Positions 1 through 6,103 of a stretch of DNA of 7,679 nucleotides are shown in pieces. The DNA is from an uncultured Collinsella sp. GTDB lineage: Bacteria; Actinomycetota; Coriobacteriia; Coriobacteriales; Coriobacteriaceae. Below the pieces are notes generated by a model. That model searched no databases. It saw only the letters and a list, made by a program, of their open reading frames with translations, and was not told where the DNA came from. Location of the stretch: assembly GCA_959599635.1 (NCBI GenBank), contig CAUGJN010000087.1, positions 1-7,679 on the forward strand. Direction: 5' to 3'. Numbering within the stretch: position 1 is the stretch's first letter; each line of letters opens with the position of its first letter. The position numbers were made by a program, and so were the translations under genes.

Positions 1-83
1 AGGGCCGCACCTGCATCATCGGCGCCCTGGACAAGGCCGCCGAGACCATGGCCGGCCTCTCCGGTACCCGCATCCACGAGTAG
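1..83 (+). CDS. 3' end of an unrecognised gene (partial)
   Basis: The window opens inside a reading frame whose last 26 codons end in TAG at 81-83. The visible C-terminus includes ALDKAAETMAGLSGTRIHE. I do not recognise the family from so short a tail. The frame is supported by codon use: of the 26 sense codons only one (GGT) does not end in C or G, which is stronger than in most of the window and hints at a well-expressed gene. A rho-independent terminator lies 65 bases downstream, so this gene ends its own transcript and is probably not co-transcribed with the PTS locus. Confidence 0.7.
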   Translation, partial: GRTCIIGALDKAAETMAGLSGTRIHE

Positions 84-105
84 TCCCTACTCCGTTGCCT
101 CTCTC

Positions 106-129
106 GTGGGCGCCAGGCAAAGCGCCCAC
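106..129. other. 8-bp stem-loop ahead of the terminator
   Basis: GTGGGCGC (106-113) and GCGCCCAC (122-129) are perfect reverse complements around an 8-base loop. The hairpin lies in the 3' untranslated stretch between the upstream stop codon and the terminator at 149-186. No T-run follows it, so it is not a complete intrinsic terminator. It could protect the transcript's 3' end or be incidental. Confidence 0.4.
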
Positions 130-148
130 AGGCTAGCCTCTCTTCATG

Positions 149-186
149 AGCCCTGCAGTCCGCTCCGACTGCGGGGCTTTTGCTAT
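149..186 (+). terminator. Rho-independent terminator of the upstream gene
   Basis: AGCCCTGCAGTC (149-160) pairs with GACTGCGGGGCT (167-178) around a 6-base loop, giving a 12-bp stem with one G-T wobble. It is followed directly by TTTTGCTATT. Orientation and T-tail fit termination of the rightward gene ending at 83. Its tail GGGGCTTTTGCTATT closely resembles the tail of the terminator at 6028-6063, and both are followed within tens of bases by copies of the same repeat. Confidence 0.85.
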
Positions 187-190
187 TCAC

Positions 191-340
191 CTAGTCGTTG
201 GGGACAAACCCGGCACTTGGGGACGGTCCTTTCCTGCCGGCAGCATGGGACAGTCCTTAATAGTCATTGGGGACGTTCTTAAACGACTAGCCAAACAAGA
301 ACGTCCAACGACTACTCATTTAAGTCTGTCCCCAATGACT
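191..340. repeat. Bipartite palindromic repeat, copy A
   Basis: The left conserved block (206-260) matches 6104-6158 at 53 of 55 bases. The right conserved block (314-340) matches 6378-6404 at 26 of 27. TTGGGGAC occurs directly at 198-205, 217-224 and 267-274, and inverted as GTCCCCAA at 328-335. AGTCATTGGGGAC (262-274) has a perfect inverted partner at 328-340. The core folds: GGACGTTCTT (271-280) pairs with AAGAACGTCC (297-306), and TAGTCATT (261-268) pairs with AACGACTA (307-314) with one mismatch and a GG bulge. The nested palindromes and position behind a terminator resemble REP-type elements mobilised by Y1 (IS200-like, RAYT) transposases. That link is inferred; no transposase gene is in the window. 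Confidence 0.75.
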
Positions 341-514
341 GCCCAATGGCTGGGAAGGCGCATCCCACACCGACGCATTGCCTTCGGGCCCTCTCCCCAG
401 GCTCTCCATAGCTCAGCTGGACTCCCCGCAACCTGTTCCGAGTTGGCGGAACGAGCGCGACGTGGAGTGTCATTCTTTACCGCGTTAGACTAGACGCAGG
501 GAAAGGAGGAGGAC
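341..514 (+). promoter_or_regulatory. Leader upstream of the PRD regulator
   Basis: This 174-base non-coding stretch lies between repeat copy A and the regulator start, and must hold the regulator's promoter unless transcription enters from the repeat. I see no convincing -35/-10 pair. It contains a dyad, GTTCCG (435-440) and CGGAAC (447-452), around six bases, which could be an operator. It also has one motif at 352-366 (GGGAAGGCGCATCCC) resembling the units inside repeat copy B. A strong Shine-Dalgarno sequence, AAAGGAGGAGG, ends a few bases before the ATG at 515. Confidence 0.4.
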
Positions 515-2410
515 ATGGATGCTCGCGTCAAGCAGCTTGTAAATATGATCGAGGACGCTCAGCCTGTCGCTGTCGCGGTACTTGCCAAGCGTCTCGAGGT
601 AAGCGAGCGCGCCGTGAGAAACTATATCCATCGCGCAAACGACAACCTTGCAGGGGTTGCACGCATCGTTGGCAGCAAGGGGCAGTATCGTATCGATGTT
701 GCACGTGCAGATGAGCTTGCTCGCTTGCTAGACGGTGCGGCTCTGGCCCATCCGGGCATTCCTGATACGCGCGACGGCCGTGTGTCCTTCCTTCTTAACG
801 ACCTCCTCATGCGGTCCCAGTGGGTGACGATTGAGGAGTATGCGGATTTACTCTACGTTTCGGCGCGAACTCTGTCCAATGACATGCGTCTGGTAGAGCA
901 GAAACTCGCCCAATTTGACTTAACGCTCGAAAAGCGCCCACGCTACGGAATCCGCGTTGCGGGCGGGGAGTCGCAGCGGCGCCTGTGCCTGGCCTCGCTG
1001 GTGAGGCCCGTGTTGCCCGACACCGACGATGCAAAGCTCGCCGAGCGCCTGCGGGCCATCGCCGCATGTGTGGACGATGCTCTGACGGCCTCGCCCGTCA
1101 CGGTGAGCTCGCTGGCATCCCGCAATCTCATCATGCATCTTTACATTGCTCTTGGCCGCATCGAGCAGGGCTGCTATGTCCCAGCTGCAGAATCGGACGT
1201 TCAAAAACTGGAGGGAACGCGCGAATACGCCGCGGCTTTCCAGATTGCCGCAAACATCAAGGATGCCCTGGGCGTGAGCATGCCCCGAGAAGAGGTTGCC
1301 TTTATCGCAATCCATTTGCTCGGCAGGGGCACGGGAGTGCCCGAGAAGGGCTCTGCCGTTATCTCGGACGAGATGTGGGAGATTGCTTCCGAGATGGTAC
1401 GTGCGGTCAACGATGAGTTTAGGTTTGACTTTAGCGGCGATCTTGAACTTCGCATGAACCTTGCTCGGCATATCGGCCCTCTGGGCTATCGCCTTGAATA
1501 TCACATGCATATGGATAACCCCATGCTGCCCGATATCAAGACGAGGTTTCCGTTGGCCTATTCGATGGCAGCTGGCACCTCGCAGGTACTCGAGCGTCAT
1601 TTTGGCAGTCAGCCCTCTGATGAAGAGCTCGGCTACATCGCCATGGCATTTGCCCTGGCCCTCGAGCAGCAAGCCGACCAGCCGCGTCGCAAGCGCATCC
1701 TGATCGTGTGCGCCTCGGGAGCGGGAAGCGCCCGTATGCTCGAGCACCAGTACCGCAAGCAGTTTGGCATGTATATCGATTCGATTGAGACATGCGATGT
1801 CGCCCGCGTGGGAACGTTCGATTTTTCGCACGTCGACTACGTGTTCACAACGGTGCCGCTCAACGTCAAGTTGCCCGTGCCCGTCCGCGAGGCCGATTTC
1901 TTCTTGGAGACGAGCGATGTCAACGCTATCCGCAAGGTGCTGAGCGACGACACTGCGCAATCGGACTCCGTAAGCTCTTTCTTTAGCCGTGCCCTGTTCT
2001 TCAACCGCGTTGAGGCGTCGTCGAAGCAGGCCGTTCTCCGATATCTCTCCGAGCGCGCCGTCGAGAGCGGCCGTGTCGATGCCCAGTTTGCCCAAGAGGT
2101 CGCCGAGCGCGAGAGCGCGAGTGCCACCTCGTTTGGCAATGGGGTAGCCATGCCCCATGGGATGCATCCCTTGAGCGCCGAGGCCTTTGTTACCGTGGGC
2201 CTGCTCGAACATCCCATTCTTTGGGACGAATACGGCCATGAGGTCGATATCGTCTTTATGGTGTCGTTTGCCCGGTCGGGCGGCGATGAGGCGCGGATCT
2301 TGAGCTCACTGCTCGCCGAGATCTTTATGGACCGCCAGGGGGTCGAGCGCCTACGCGAGCGCCGGTCCTGGCATGAGCTGATGGCGCTTGTGCAAGCGCA
2401 TACGGCTTAA
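515..2410 (+). CDS. licR: LicR/ManR-type PTS-regulated transcriptional activator
   Basis: This 631-residue regulator is predicted to bind DNA and control the PTS operon after it. The order is the LicR/ManR one: winged-helix HTH (about 5-65), a second HTH (about 90-150), PRD1 (about 185-275), PRD2 (about 283-388), an EIIB-like domain (about 392-475) and a C-terminal EIIA-like domain (about 488-631). Candidate phosphorylation sites are H208 and H267 in PRD1, H319 in PRD2, C399 in the EIIB loop (ILIVCASGAGSA) and H548 in the EIIA motif (VAMPHGMHP). The second PRD2 histidine seems replaced by A378 (LGYIAMAFALALE). Family knowledge: EIIA/EIIB components phosphorylate such proteins negatively when substrate is absent, and HPr may phosphorylate a PRD positively. 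ATG 515 is chosen for its excellent Shine-Dalgarno site. The domain set argues against an RNA-binding BglG antiterminator, which has a CAT domain. The symbol reflects architecture and context only; the inducer is unproven. Confidence 0.85.
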   Translation: MDARVKQLVNMIEDAQPVAVAVLAKRLEVSERAVRNYIHRANDNLAGVARIVGSKGQYRIDVARADELARLLDGAALAHPGIPDTRDGRVSFLLNDLLMRSQWVTIEEYADLLYVSARTLSNDMRLVEQKLAQFDLTLEKRPRYGIRVAGGESQRRLCLASLVRPVLPDTDDAKLAERLRAIAACVDDALTASPVTVSSLASRNLIMHLYIALGRIEQGCYVPAAESDVQKLEGTREYAAAFQIAANIKDALGVSMPREEVAFIAIHLLGRGTGVPEKGSAVISDEMWEIASEMVRAVNDEFRFDFSGDLELRMNLARHIGPLGYRLEYHMHMDNPMLPDIKTRFPLAYSMAAGTSQVLERHFGSQPSDEELGYIAMAFALALEQQADQPRRKRILIVCASGAGSARMLEHQYRKQFGMYIDSIETCDVARVGTFDFSHVDYVFTTVPLNVKLPVPVREADFFLETSDVNAIRKVLSDDTAQSDSVSSFFSRALFFNRVEASSKQAVLRYLSERAVESGRVDAQFAQEVAERESASATSFGNGVAMPHGMHPLSAEAFVTVGLLEHPILWDEYGHEVDIVFMVSFARSGGDEARILSSLLAEIFMDRQGVERLRERRSWHELMALVQAHTA

Positions 2411-2529
2411 GACTTCTTTTGTCGATAACCCTGTCTGTCTACCTGCAATAAACCTCGAGGATTGCGGGCGGGAGATAGGCGTTTCGAATATTCAAGTACA
2501 AACCAAACATCACGGGAGAGGAGACCGTT
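2411..2529 (+). promoter_or_regulatory. Regulator-EIIA gap, probable operon control region
   Basis: This 119-base gap is much longer than the other gaps in the locus and contains no terminator hairpin with a T-run, so read-through from the regulator is possible. It is the natural place for the activator to bind and drive the EIIA-EIIB-EIIC-GH1 genes. Perfect 8-bp palindromes CCTCGAGG (2453-2460) and GAATATTC (2486-2493) lie here; either could be part of an operator, though 8-bp palindromes also occur by chance. I see no well-spaced -35/-10 pair. A purine-rich Shine-Dalgarno site (GGGAGAGGAG, 2514-2523) precedes the ATG at 2530. Confidence 0.4.
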
Positions 2530-2856
2530 ATGGACGATCAGGGAACCGAGATGGTTTCGTTTCAGCTGGTCGCTGCAGCGGGAGAGGCACGCAGCCTTGC
2601 CTTCGAAGCCCTTGAAAAGGCAAAAGCGGGGGATTTTGACGCCGCCGCCAAACTCATGAAGCAGTCAAAGGATGCGGGAATCAAGGCTCACCACATCCAA
2701 ACGCAGCTGCTTTCGACTGAGGCAGCGGGCGAGCATCTGTCGGTGGATGTGTTGCTGGTCCATGCTCAGGACCACCTCATGTGCTCCATGCTTGCTCAGG
2801 AGCTCGTGCAGGAGCTGATCTGCCTGTATGAGTGCACTGCAACCAAGAACGCCTAG
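2530..2856 (+). CDS. licA: PTS lactose/cellobiose-family EIIA
   Basis: This 108-residue cytoplasmic phosphocarrier passes phosphate from HPr to EIIB. The length and helical, alanine-rich sequence fit the lactose/N,N'-diacetylchitobiose EIIA family (LacF, ChbA, LicA), which form trimers of three-helix bundles. The signature VHAQDHLM places the phospho-acceptor histidine at H78, with D81 as the buried metal-binding aspartate at the trimer axis, the same numbering as in LacF. A good Shine-Dalgarno sequence lies seven bases upstream of the ATG. It is the first PTS gene after the regulator, with EIIB 46 bases downstream. The family is certain from the motif. The sugar cannot be read from EIIA; cellobiose or a related beta-glucoside is inferred from the GH1 gene and the LicR-type regulator. 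Confidence 0.92.
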   Translation: MDDQGTEMVSFQLVAAAGEARSLAFEALEKAKAGDFDAAAKLMKQSKDAGIKAHHIQTQLLSTEAAGEHLSVDVLLVHAQDHLMCSMLAQELVQELICLYECTATKNA

Positions 2857-2888
2857 CGGCGTGCGGTGACTATCCAACCAATCAATGC

Positions 2889-2895
2889 GAAGGGA
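2889..2895 (+). promoter_or_regulatory. Ribosome binding site that decides the EIIB start
   Basis: GAAGGGA lies seven bases before the ATG at 2903. The earlier in-frame ATG at 2885 has no Shine-Dalgarno sequence before it, and would add a charged stretch (MRRESL) ahead of the beta-strand that normally begins EIIB proteins. The start at 2903 is preferred. Confidence 0.65.
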
Positions 2896-2902
2896 ATCCC
2901 TT

Positions 2903-3196
2903 ATGAAGATCCTTCTTGTTTGCGCAGCTGGTCTGTCTACAAGCATTCTGATGAAGAAACTCGAGAAATATGCGGAGCAAAACGGCATCGAGCTCGATAT
3001 CGATGCGGTGGGTATCGGCGAGTATCAGGAGACGTGCGCCAATTATGACGTACTGCTCTTGGGGCCGCAGGTGTCCTACCAGCTCAACACCGTCAAGCGG
3101 GGGAGCGGTAAACCGACCGCGGTCATCCCCGCACAGGACTACGGCATGGGCAACGCCGCCAACGTGCTGGCACTCGCCCAGTCGCTGTTGGGTTAG
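2903..3196 (+). CDS. licB: PTS lactose/cellobiose-family EIIB
   Basis: This 97-residue cytoplasmic phosphocarrier accepts phosphate from EIIA on a cysteine and gives it to the sugar bound in EIIC. From the preferred start the protein begins MKILLVCAAGLSTSILMKK, the P-loop-like signature of the cellobiose EIIB family (ChbB, CelA, LicB), with catalytic C7. The rest alternates strands and helices as in this flavodoxin-like fold, including YDVLLLGPQV around the third strand, and the length matches the family. An upstream in-frame ATG at 2885 would add six residues but lacks a ribosome site. The stop is nine bases before EIIC, indicating tight co-expression. Family is sure; the exact start is less so. 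Confidence 0.9.
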   Translation: MKILLVCAAGLSTSILMKKLEKYAEQNGIELDIDAVGIGEYQETCANYDVLLLGPQVSYQLNTVKRGSGKPTAVIPAQDYGMGNAANVLALAQSLLG

Positions 3197-3205
3197 GAGG
3201 CAACC

Positions 3206-4555
3206 ATGGAGAAGTTCATGACCCTGCTTCAGGAAAAACTGACCCCTATCGCCAATTTCTGCGGCACCGAGCGCCACTTTGCCTCCATGCAAAAGGGCTT
3301 TATGAGCGCGATCAGCTTCATCTTGGTATCTGCCGTCTTTATGATCCTCGCCAACCCGCCGGTCACGGCCGACCTGGTGGCGCAGGGCGGGTTCTGGTCC
3401 GTCTTTGGCCCTTGGCTCGATTTTGCGACGGCCAATAAGCTCACGCTGCTCATCCCCTTCAATATGACGATGGGCATACTGTCGGTGATCGTGACGTTCG
3501 CAATCGCCTATAACCTGGCGGGCACCTACAAGATGCCCAAGCTTAACGCCGGCATGACCTCGCTGGTGATGTTCCTGATCGCCGCGGCGCCGTCGTCCTA
3601 CTACCAGCTTGCTGACGAGTCCGTGCTCCAGGCGGTCCCCTGCACCTATCTGGGTGCGCAGGGCCTGTTTACCGCCATCATCGTTGCCTTGGTCTCCGTC
3701 GAGGTCACGCGCTTCTGCCAGACCAAGGGCATCACCATCAAGATGCCCGATGGCGTGCCGCCGTTTTTGTCCGAAACCTTTGGCGCCATCGTACCTATGC
3801 TCGCCAACATCCTCATCTTCTTTGGCGGCAACCTGCTGATCCAGATGATCGATCCCGCGCTGTCCATCCCCTCGGTTATCGAGAAGCTGCTCGCTGCCCC
3901 GCTTTCCGTCGCAGTTGACTCTGTGCCCGGCGCACTGCTTATCTGCTTCATGACGCTGCTGTTTTGGTGCTTTGGCGTCCACGGCAACATGATCGTAATG
4001 CCCATCACCGCCCCGGTCTCGCTTGCCGCCTTTGCCGCCAACGCCTCGCTCTATGCTGCCGGGCAGCCGCTTGAGTTCCACCCGGTGCTCATGTCGTTGG
4101 CCATCAACCTCATCGGCGGCACGGGTAATACGTTCTCTTTTGTGGCGCTCTGCGCGTTTAGGGCAAAGTCGCAGCAGCTCAAGGCATTTGGCAGGGCATC
4201 GATCGTGCCGAGCTTCTTCCGTATCTCCGAGCCCGCGATCTTCGGCGCGCCCATCATCTTCAACCCGATCCTCATGATTCCGTTTGTGCTAGGCGGCATG
4301 ATCTCGGCCCTGCTGTATTGGGGTGCGGTCTCACTGGGTCTTGTCTCTAACTTCTACATCTTGGTGAGCGGCACGTTCCCCATCTTCGTTCAGGGCTTTG
4401 TCCAGTGCCTCGACCCGCGCATCTGGGTGTTTACGATCGTTTTGATCGTGGTCATGGCTGTGGTCTGGTACCCGTTCTTTAAGGTGTACGATAACCAGCT
4501 CCTGGCTCAGGAGCAGGAGAACGCCGCGGCAGCTTCTGCCGAGGATGCTGAGTAG
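3206..4555 (+). CDS. licC: PTS lactose/cellobiose-family EIIC permease
   Basis: This 449-residue membrane protein binds the disaccharide, presents it to EIIB for phosphorylation and carries it across the membrane. Its length is normal for the CelB/ChbC/LicC family. About ten hydrophobic segments are visible, roughly 32-50, 80-104, 117-132, 152-170, 191-215, 240-270, 293-316, 345-372, 375-396 and 405-424. Two family hallmarks stand out: FGVHGNM with H259 and ISEPAIFGAP with E342, matching the conserved histidine and glutamate at the sugar site of ChbC-type transporters. The N-terminal stretch and charged, alanine/glutamate-rich C-terminus look cytoplasmic. AGGAGG stands a few bases before the ATG. 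The stop overlaps the longer possible reading of the next gene, so translation of the two is probably coupled. No cytoplasmic A or B domain is fused. Confidence 0.93.
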   Translation: MEKFMTLLQEKLTPIANFCGTERHFASMQKGFMSAISFILVSAVFMILANPPVTADLVAQGGFWSVFGPWLDFATANKLTLLIPFNMTMGILSVIVTFAIAYNLAGTYKMPKLNAGMTSLVMFLIAAAPSSYYQLADESVLQAVPCTYLGAQGLFTAIIVALVSVEVTRFCQTKGITIKMPDGVPPFLSETFGAIVPMLANILIFFGGNLLIQMIDPALSIPSVIEKLLAAPLSVAVDSVPGALLICFMTLLFWCFGVHGNMIVMPITAPVSLAAFAANASLYAAGQPLEFHPVLMSLAINLIGGTGNTFSFVALCAFRAKSQQLKAFGRASIVPSFFRISEPAIFGAPIIFNPILMIPFVLGGMISALLYWGAVSLGLVSNFYILVSGTFPIFVQGFVQCLDPRIWVFTIVLIVVMAVVWYPFFKVYDNQLLAQEQENAAAASAEDAE

Positions 4556-4556
4556 C

Positions 4557-6011
4557 ATGAGTTACTTTGACAGAACGTCTGCCGCCGGTATACCCGAGGG
4601 CTTTTTGTGGGGTGGTGCCCTCGCCGCCAACCAGGCCGAAGGGGGCTGGAACGAGGGCGGCCGCGGCATGTCGCACTCCGACCTGATCCCACAGGGTTCC
4701 GACCGCTGGGATGTAATGTTTGGCAGGCAAAAGCCCGTGGACGATCCGGACAGGCTGTATCCATGCCGCTGGGGCAACGACTTCTTCCATCATTGGCACG
4801 AGGATGTCGAGCTCTTTGCCGAGATGGGCTTTAAGTGCCTGCGTCTTTCAATTTGCTGGAGCCGTATTTTTCCCACAGGGATGGAGACCGAGCCCAACGG
4901 CGAGGGCTTGGAGTTTTACCGTCAGGTATTCGAGGCACTGCGCGAGCATGGAATCGAGCCGCTTGTGACGCTGTCGCACTACGACTATCCGTTGGCTCTG
5001 GTCGAGCGCTATGGTGGCTGGCAAAGCCGAGAGATGATCGAGCGGTATGCGCACTACGTCGAGACCGTCGGACGCGCGTACCAGGGCCTCGTGCGTTATT
5101 GGCTTACGTTCAACGAGATCAACAGCGTGGCGCTGTCCTATCTCAACGCGGGTGTCACGCTCGAGGATGAGCGTGACCGTGCAGCCGTGACCGCGGCGTT
5201 CTCGCACCATATGTTTATGGCGAGCGCTCGCGCTGTCGAGATTCTGCACAAGATCGATCCCGCAAACAAGGTGGGTTGCATGGTCGCTGCCGGTGCGACC
5301 TATCCGTACCGTTGTGCGCCCGAGGACGTATGGCTTGCGTATGAGGAGGACCGCGGCCGCTACTTCTACACAGACGTGATGGCTGCGGGCGCCTATCCTG
5401 CTTGGAAGCTGCGTGCACTCGAGAAAGAGGGTGTTCACGTGCCCTTTGAGCCGGGCGATACGGAGTATCTGGCAGAGCATACGGTCGACTTCATCTCGTT
5501 CTCGTACTATTGCTCGCGCTTGGTGTGCGCCGATGATCAGGTGATCGCCGAGAAGGCGGAGGGCAACGTGTTCCCGACGCTGCGCAATCCGTACCTCAAG
5601 GATAAAGAGACTGCCTGGAAGTGGCAGATCGATGCGCTGGGTTTGCGCGTGACGCTTGCCGGCTACCACGATCGTTACCATCTTCCGCTCTTTATCGCCG
5701 AGAACGGTGTGGGCGGACTCGATGCGCTGGAAGACGGCAAAGTCCACGATGCGTATCATATTGATTACCTGCGAAGGCATATTCTTGCGCTGCGCGATGC
5801 AATTGTCGAGGACGGTGTTGACCTGATGGGATACACGCCGTGGGGCTGTATCGATTTGGTGTCGGCCTCGACGGGGCAGATGAAGAAGCGCTATGGCTTT
5901 GTTTATGTTGATGCCGATGATATGGGCAAAGGCACGTTCGATCGCTACCGAAAGGACAGCTTCTGCTGGTACCAAAAGGTCATTGCATCAAATGGCGAGG
6001 ACTTGAGTTAA
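4557..6011 (+). CDS. licH: 6-phospho-beta-glucosidase, glycoside hydrolase family 1
   Basis: This cytoplasmic enzyme hydrolyses imported 6-phospho-beta-glucosides such as cellobiose 6-phosphate to glucose 6-phosphate and an aglycone or glucose. GH1 landmarks appear in order: the N-terminal motif GFLWGGALAANQAEGG, acid/base glutamate in LTFNEINS, nucleophile glutamate in LFIAENGVGG, and the late W-G loop (TPWGCIDLVS). ASTGQMKKRYGF has the serine, lysine and tyrosine spacing (S442, K448, Y450, counted from ATG 4545) typical of phosphate binding in 6-phospho-beta-glucosidases; it does not fit the 6-phospho-beta-galactosidase spacing. Two starts are possible. ATG 4545 overlaps the EIIC end but has only an ill-spaced GAGG before it; ATG 4557, one base after the EIIC stop, gives a more typical N-terminus, 484 residues. 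I prefer 4557, with translational coupling to EIIC. It is last in the operon, ending 16 bases before a terminator. Confidence 0.93.
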   Translation: MSYFDRTSAAGIPEGFLWGGALAANQAEGGWNEGGRGMSHSDLIPQGSDRWDVMFGRQKPVDDPDRLYPCRWGNDFFHHWHEDVELFAEMGFKCLRLSICWSRIFPTGMETEPNGEGLEFYRQVFEALREHGIEPLVTLSHYDYPLALVERYGGWQSREMIERYAHYVETVGRAYQGLVRYWLTFNEINSVALSYLNAGVTLEDERDRAAVTAAFSHHMFMASARAVEILHKIDPANKVGCMVAAGATYPYRCAPEDVWLAYEEDRGRYFYTDVMAAGAYPAWKLRALEKEGVHVPFEPGDTEYLAEHTVDFISFSYYCSRLVCADDQVIAEKAEGNVFPTLRNPYLKDKETAWKWQIDALGLRVTLAGYHDRYHLPLFIAENGVGGLDALEDGKVHDAYHIDYLRRHILALRDAIVEDGVDLMGYTPWGCIDLVSASTGQMKKRYGFVYVDADDMGKGTFDRYRKDSFCWYQKVIASNGEDLS

Positions 6012-6027
6012 CTCTTGCAGGTCTGTT

Positions 6028-6063
6028 GCCCCCGCGGTCCGCTTCGGCCGCGGGGGCTTTTGT
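6028..6063 (+). terminator. Rho-independent terminator of the PTS operon
   Basis: GCCCCCGCGG (6028-6037) and CCGCGGGGGC (6048-6057) form a perfect, very GC-rich 10-bp stem with a 10-base loop, followed by TTTTGTTATT. It lies 16 bases after the GH1 stop codon and ends the rightward transcript. There is no T-run on the other side, so it should not serve the convergent minus-strand peptidase gene. Confidence 0.93.
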
Positions 6064-6103
6064 TATTGAGGCGGCTGTTCATGAGGAGCATTGCAGGCTG
6101 CGG

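Noticed and set aside
191..340. A CRISPR array
   Set aside because: The repeated TTGGGGAC units are short, unevenly spaced and partly inverted, without regular spacers or cas genes.
146..493. Open frame of 115 codons downstream of the first terminator
   Set aside because: It starts inside the terminator hairpin, has no ribosome site, and runs through the non-coding repeat copy A and the regulator leader. Its product has no recognisable fold.
341..514. A BglG-type RNA antiterminator target in the leader
   Set aside because: The regulator begins with DNA-binding HTH domains rather than a CAT RNA-binding domain, and no terminator overlapping an antiterminator is visible in the leader or before EIIA.
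920..2239. 439-codon open frame antisense to the regulator
   Set aside because: Strong third-position GC bias leaves long antisense frames open. The sense frame has clear domains and active-site residues, while the antisense product has none.
2882..4081. 399-codon open frame antisense to EIIB and EIIC
   Set aside because: It is a shadow of the sense codon pattern; the product is rich in Gly, Asp, Arg and His, typical of reversed membrane-protein codons.
4848..5975. 375-codon open frame antisense to the GH1 gene
   Set aside because: The sense strand holds a complete GH1 enzyme with both catalytic glutamates; the antisense frame shows no family signature or ribosome site.
4557..6011. 6-phospho-beta-galactosidase (LacG) as the GH1 function
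   Set aside because: The spacing in ASTGQMKKRYGF (serine to lysine 6, lysine to tyrosine 2) fits 6-phospho-beta-glucosidases, and the LicR-type regulator fits beta-glucosides. No lacABCD tagatose genes are nearby.
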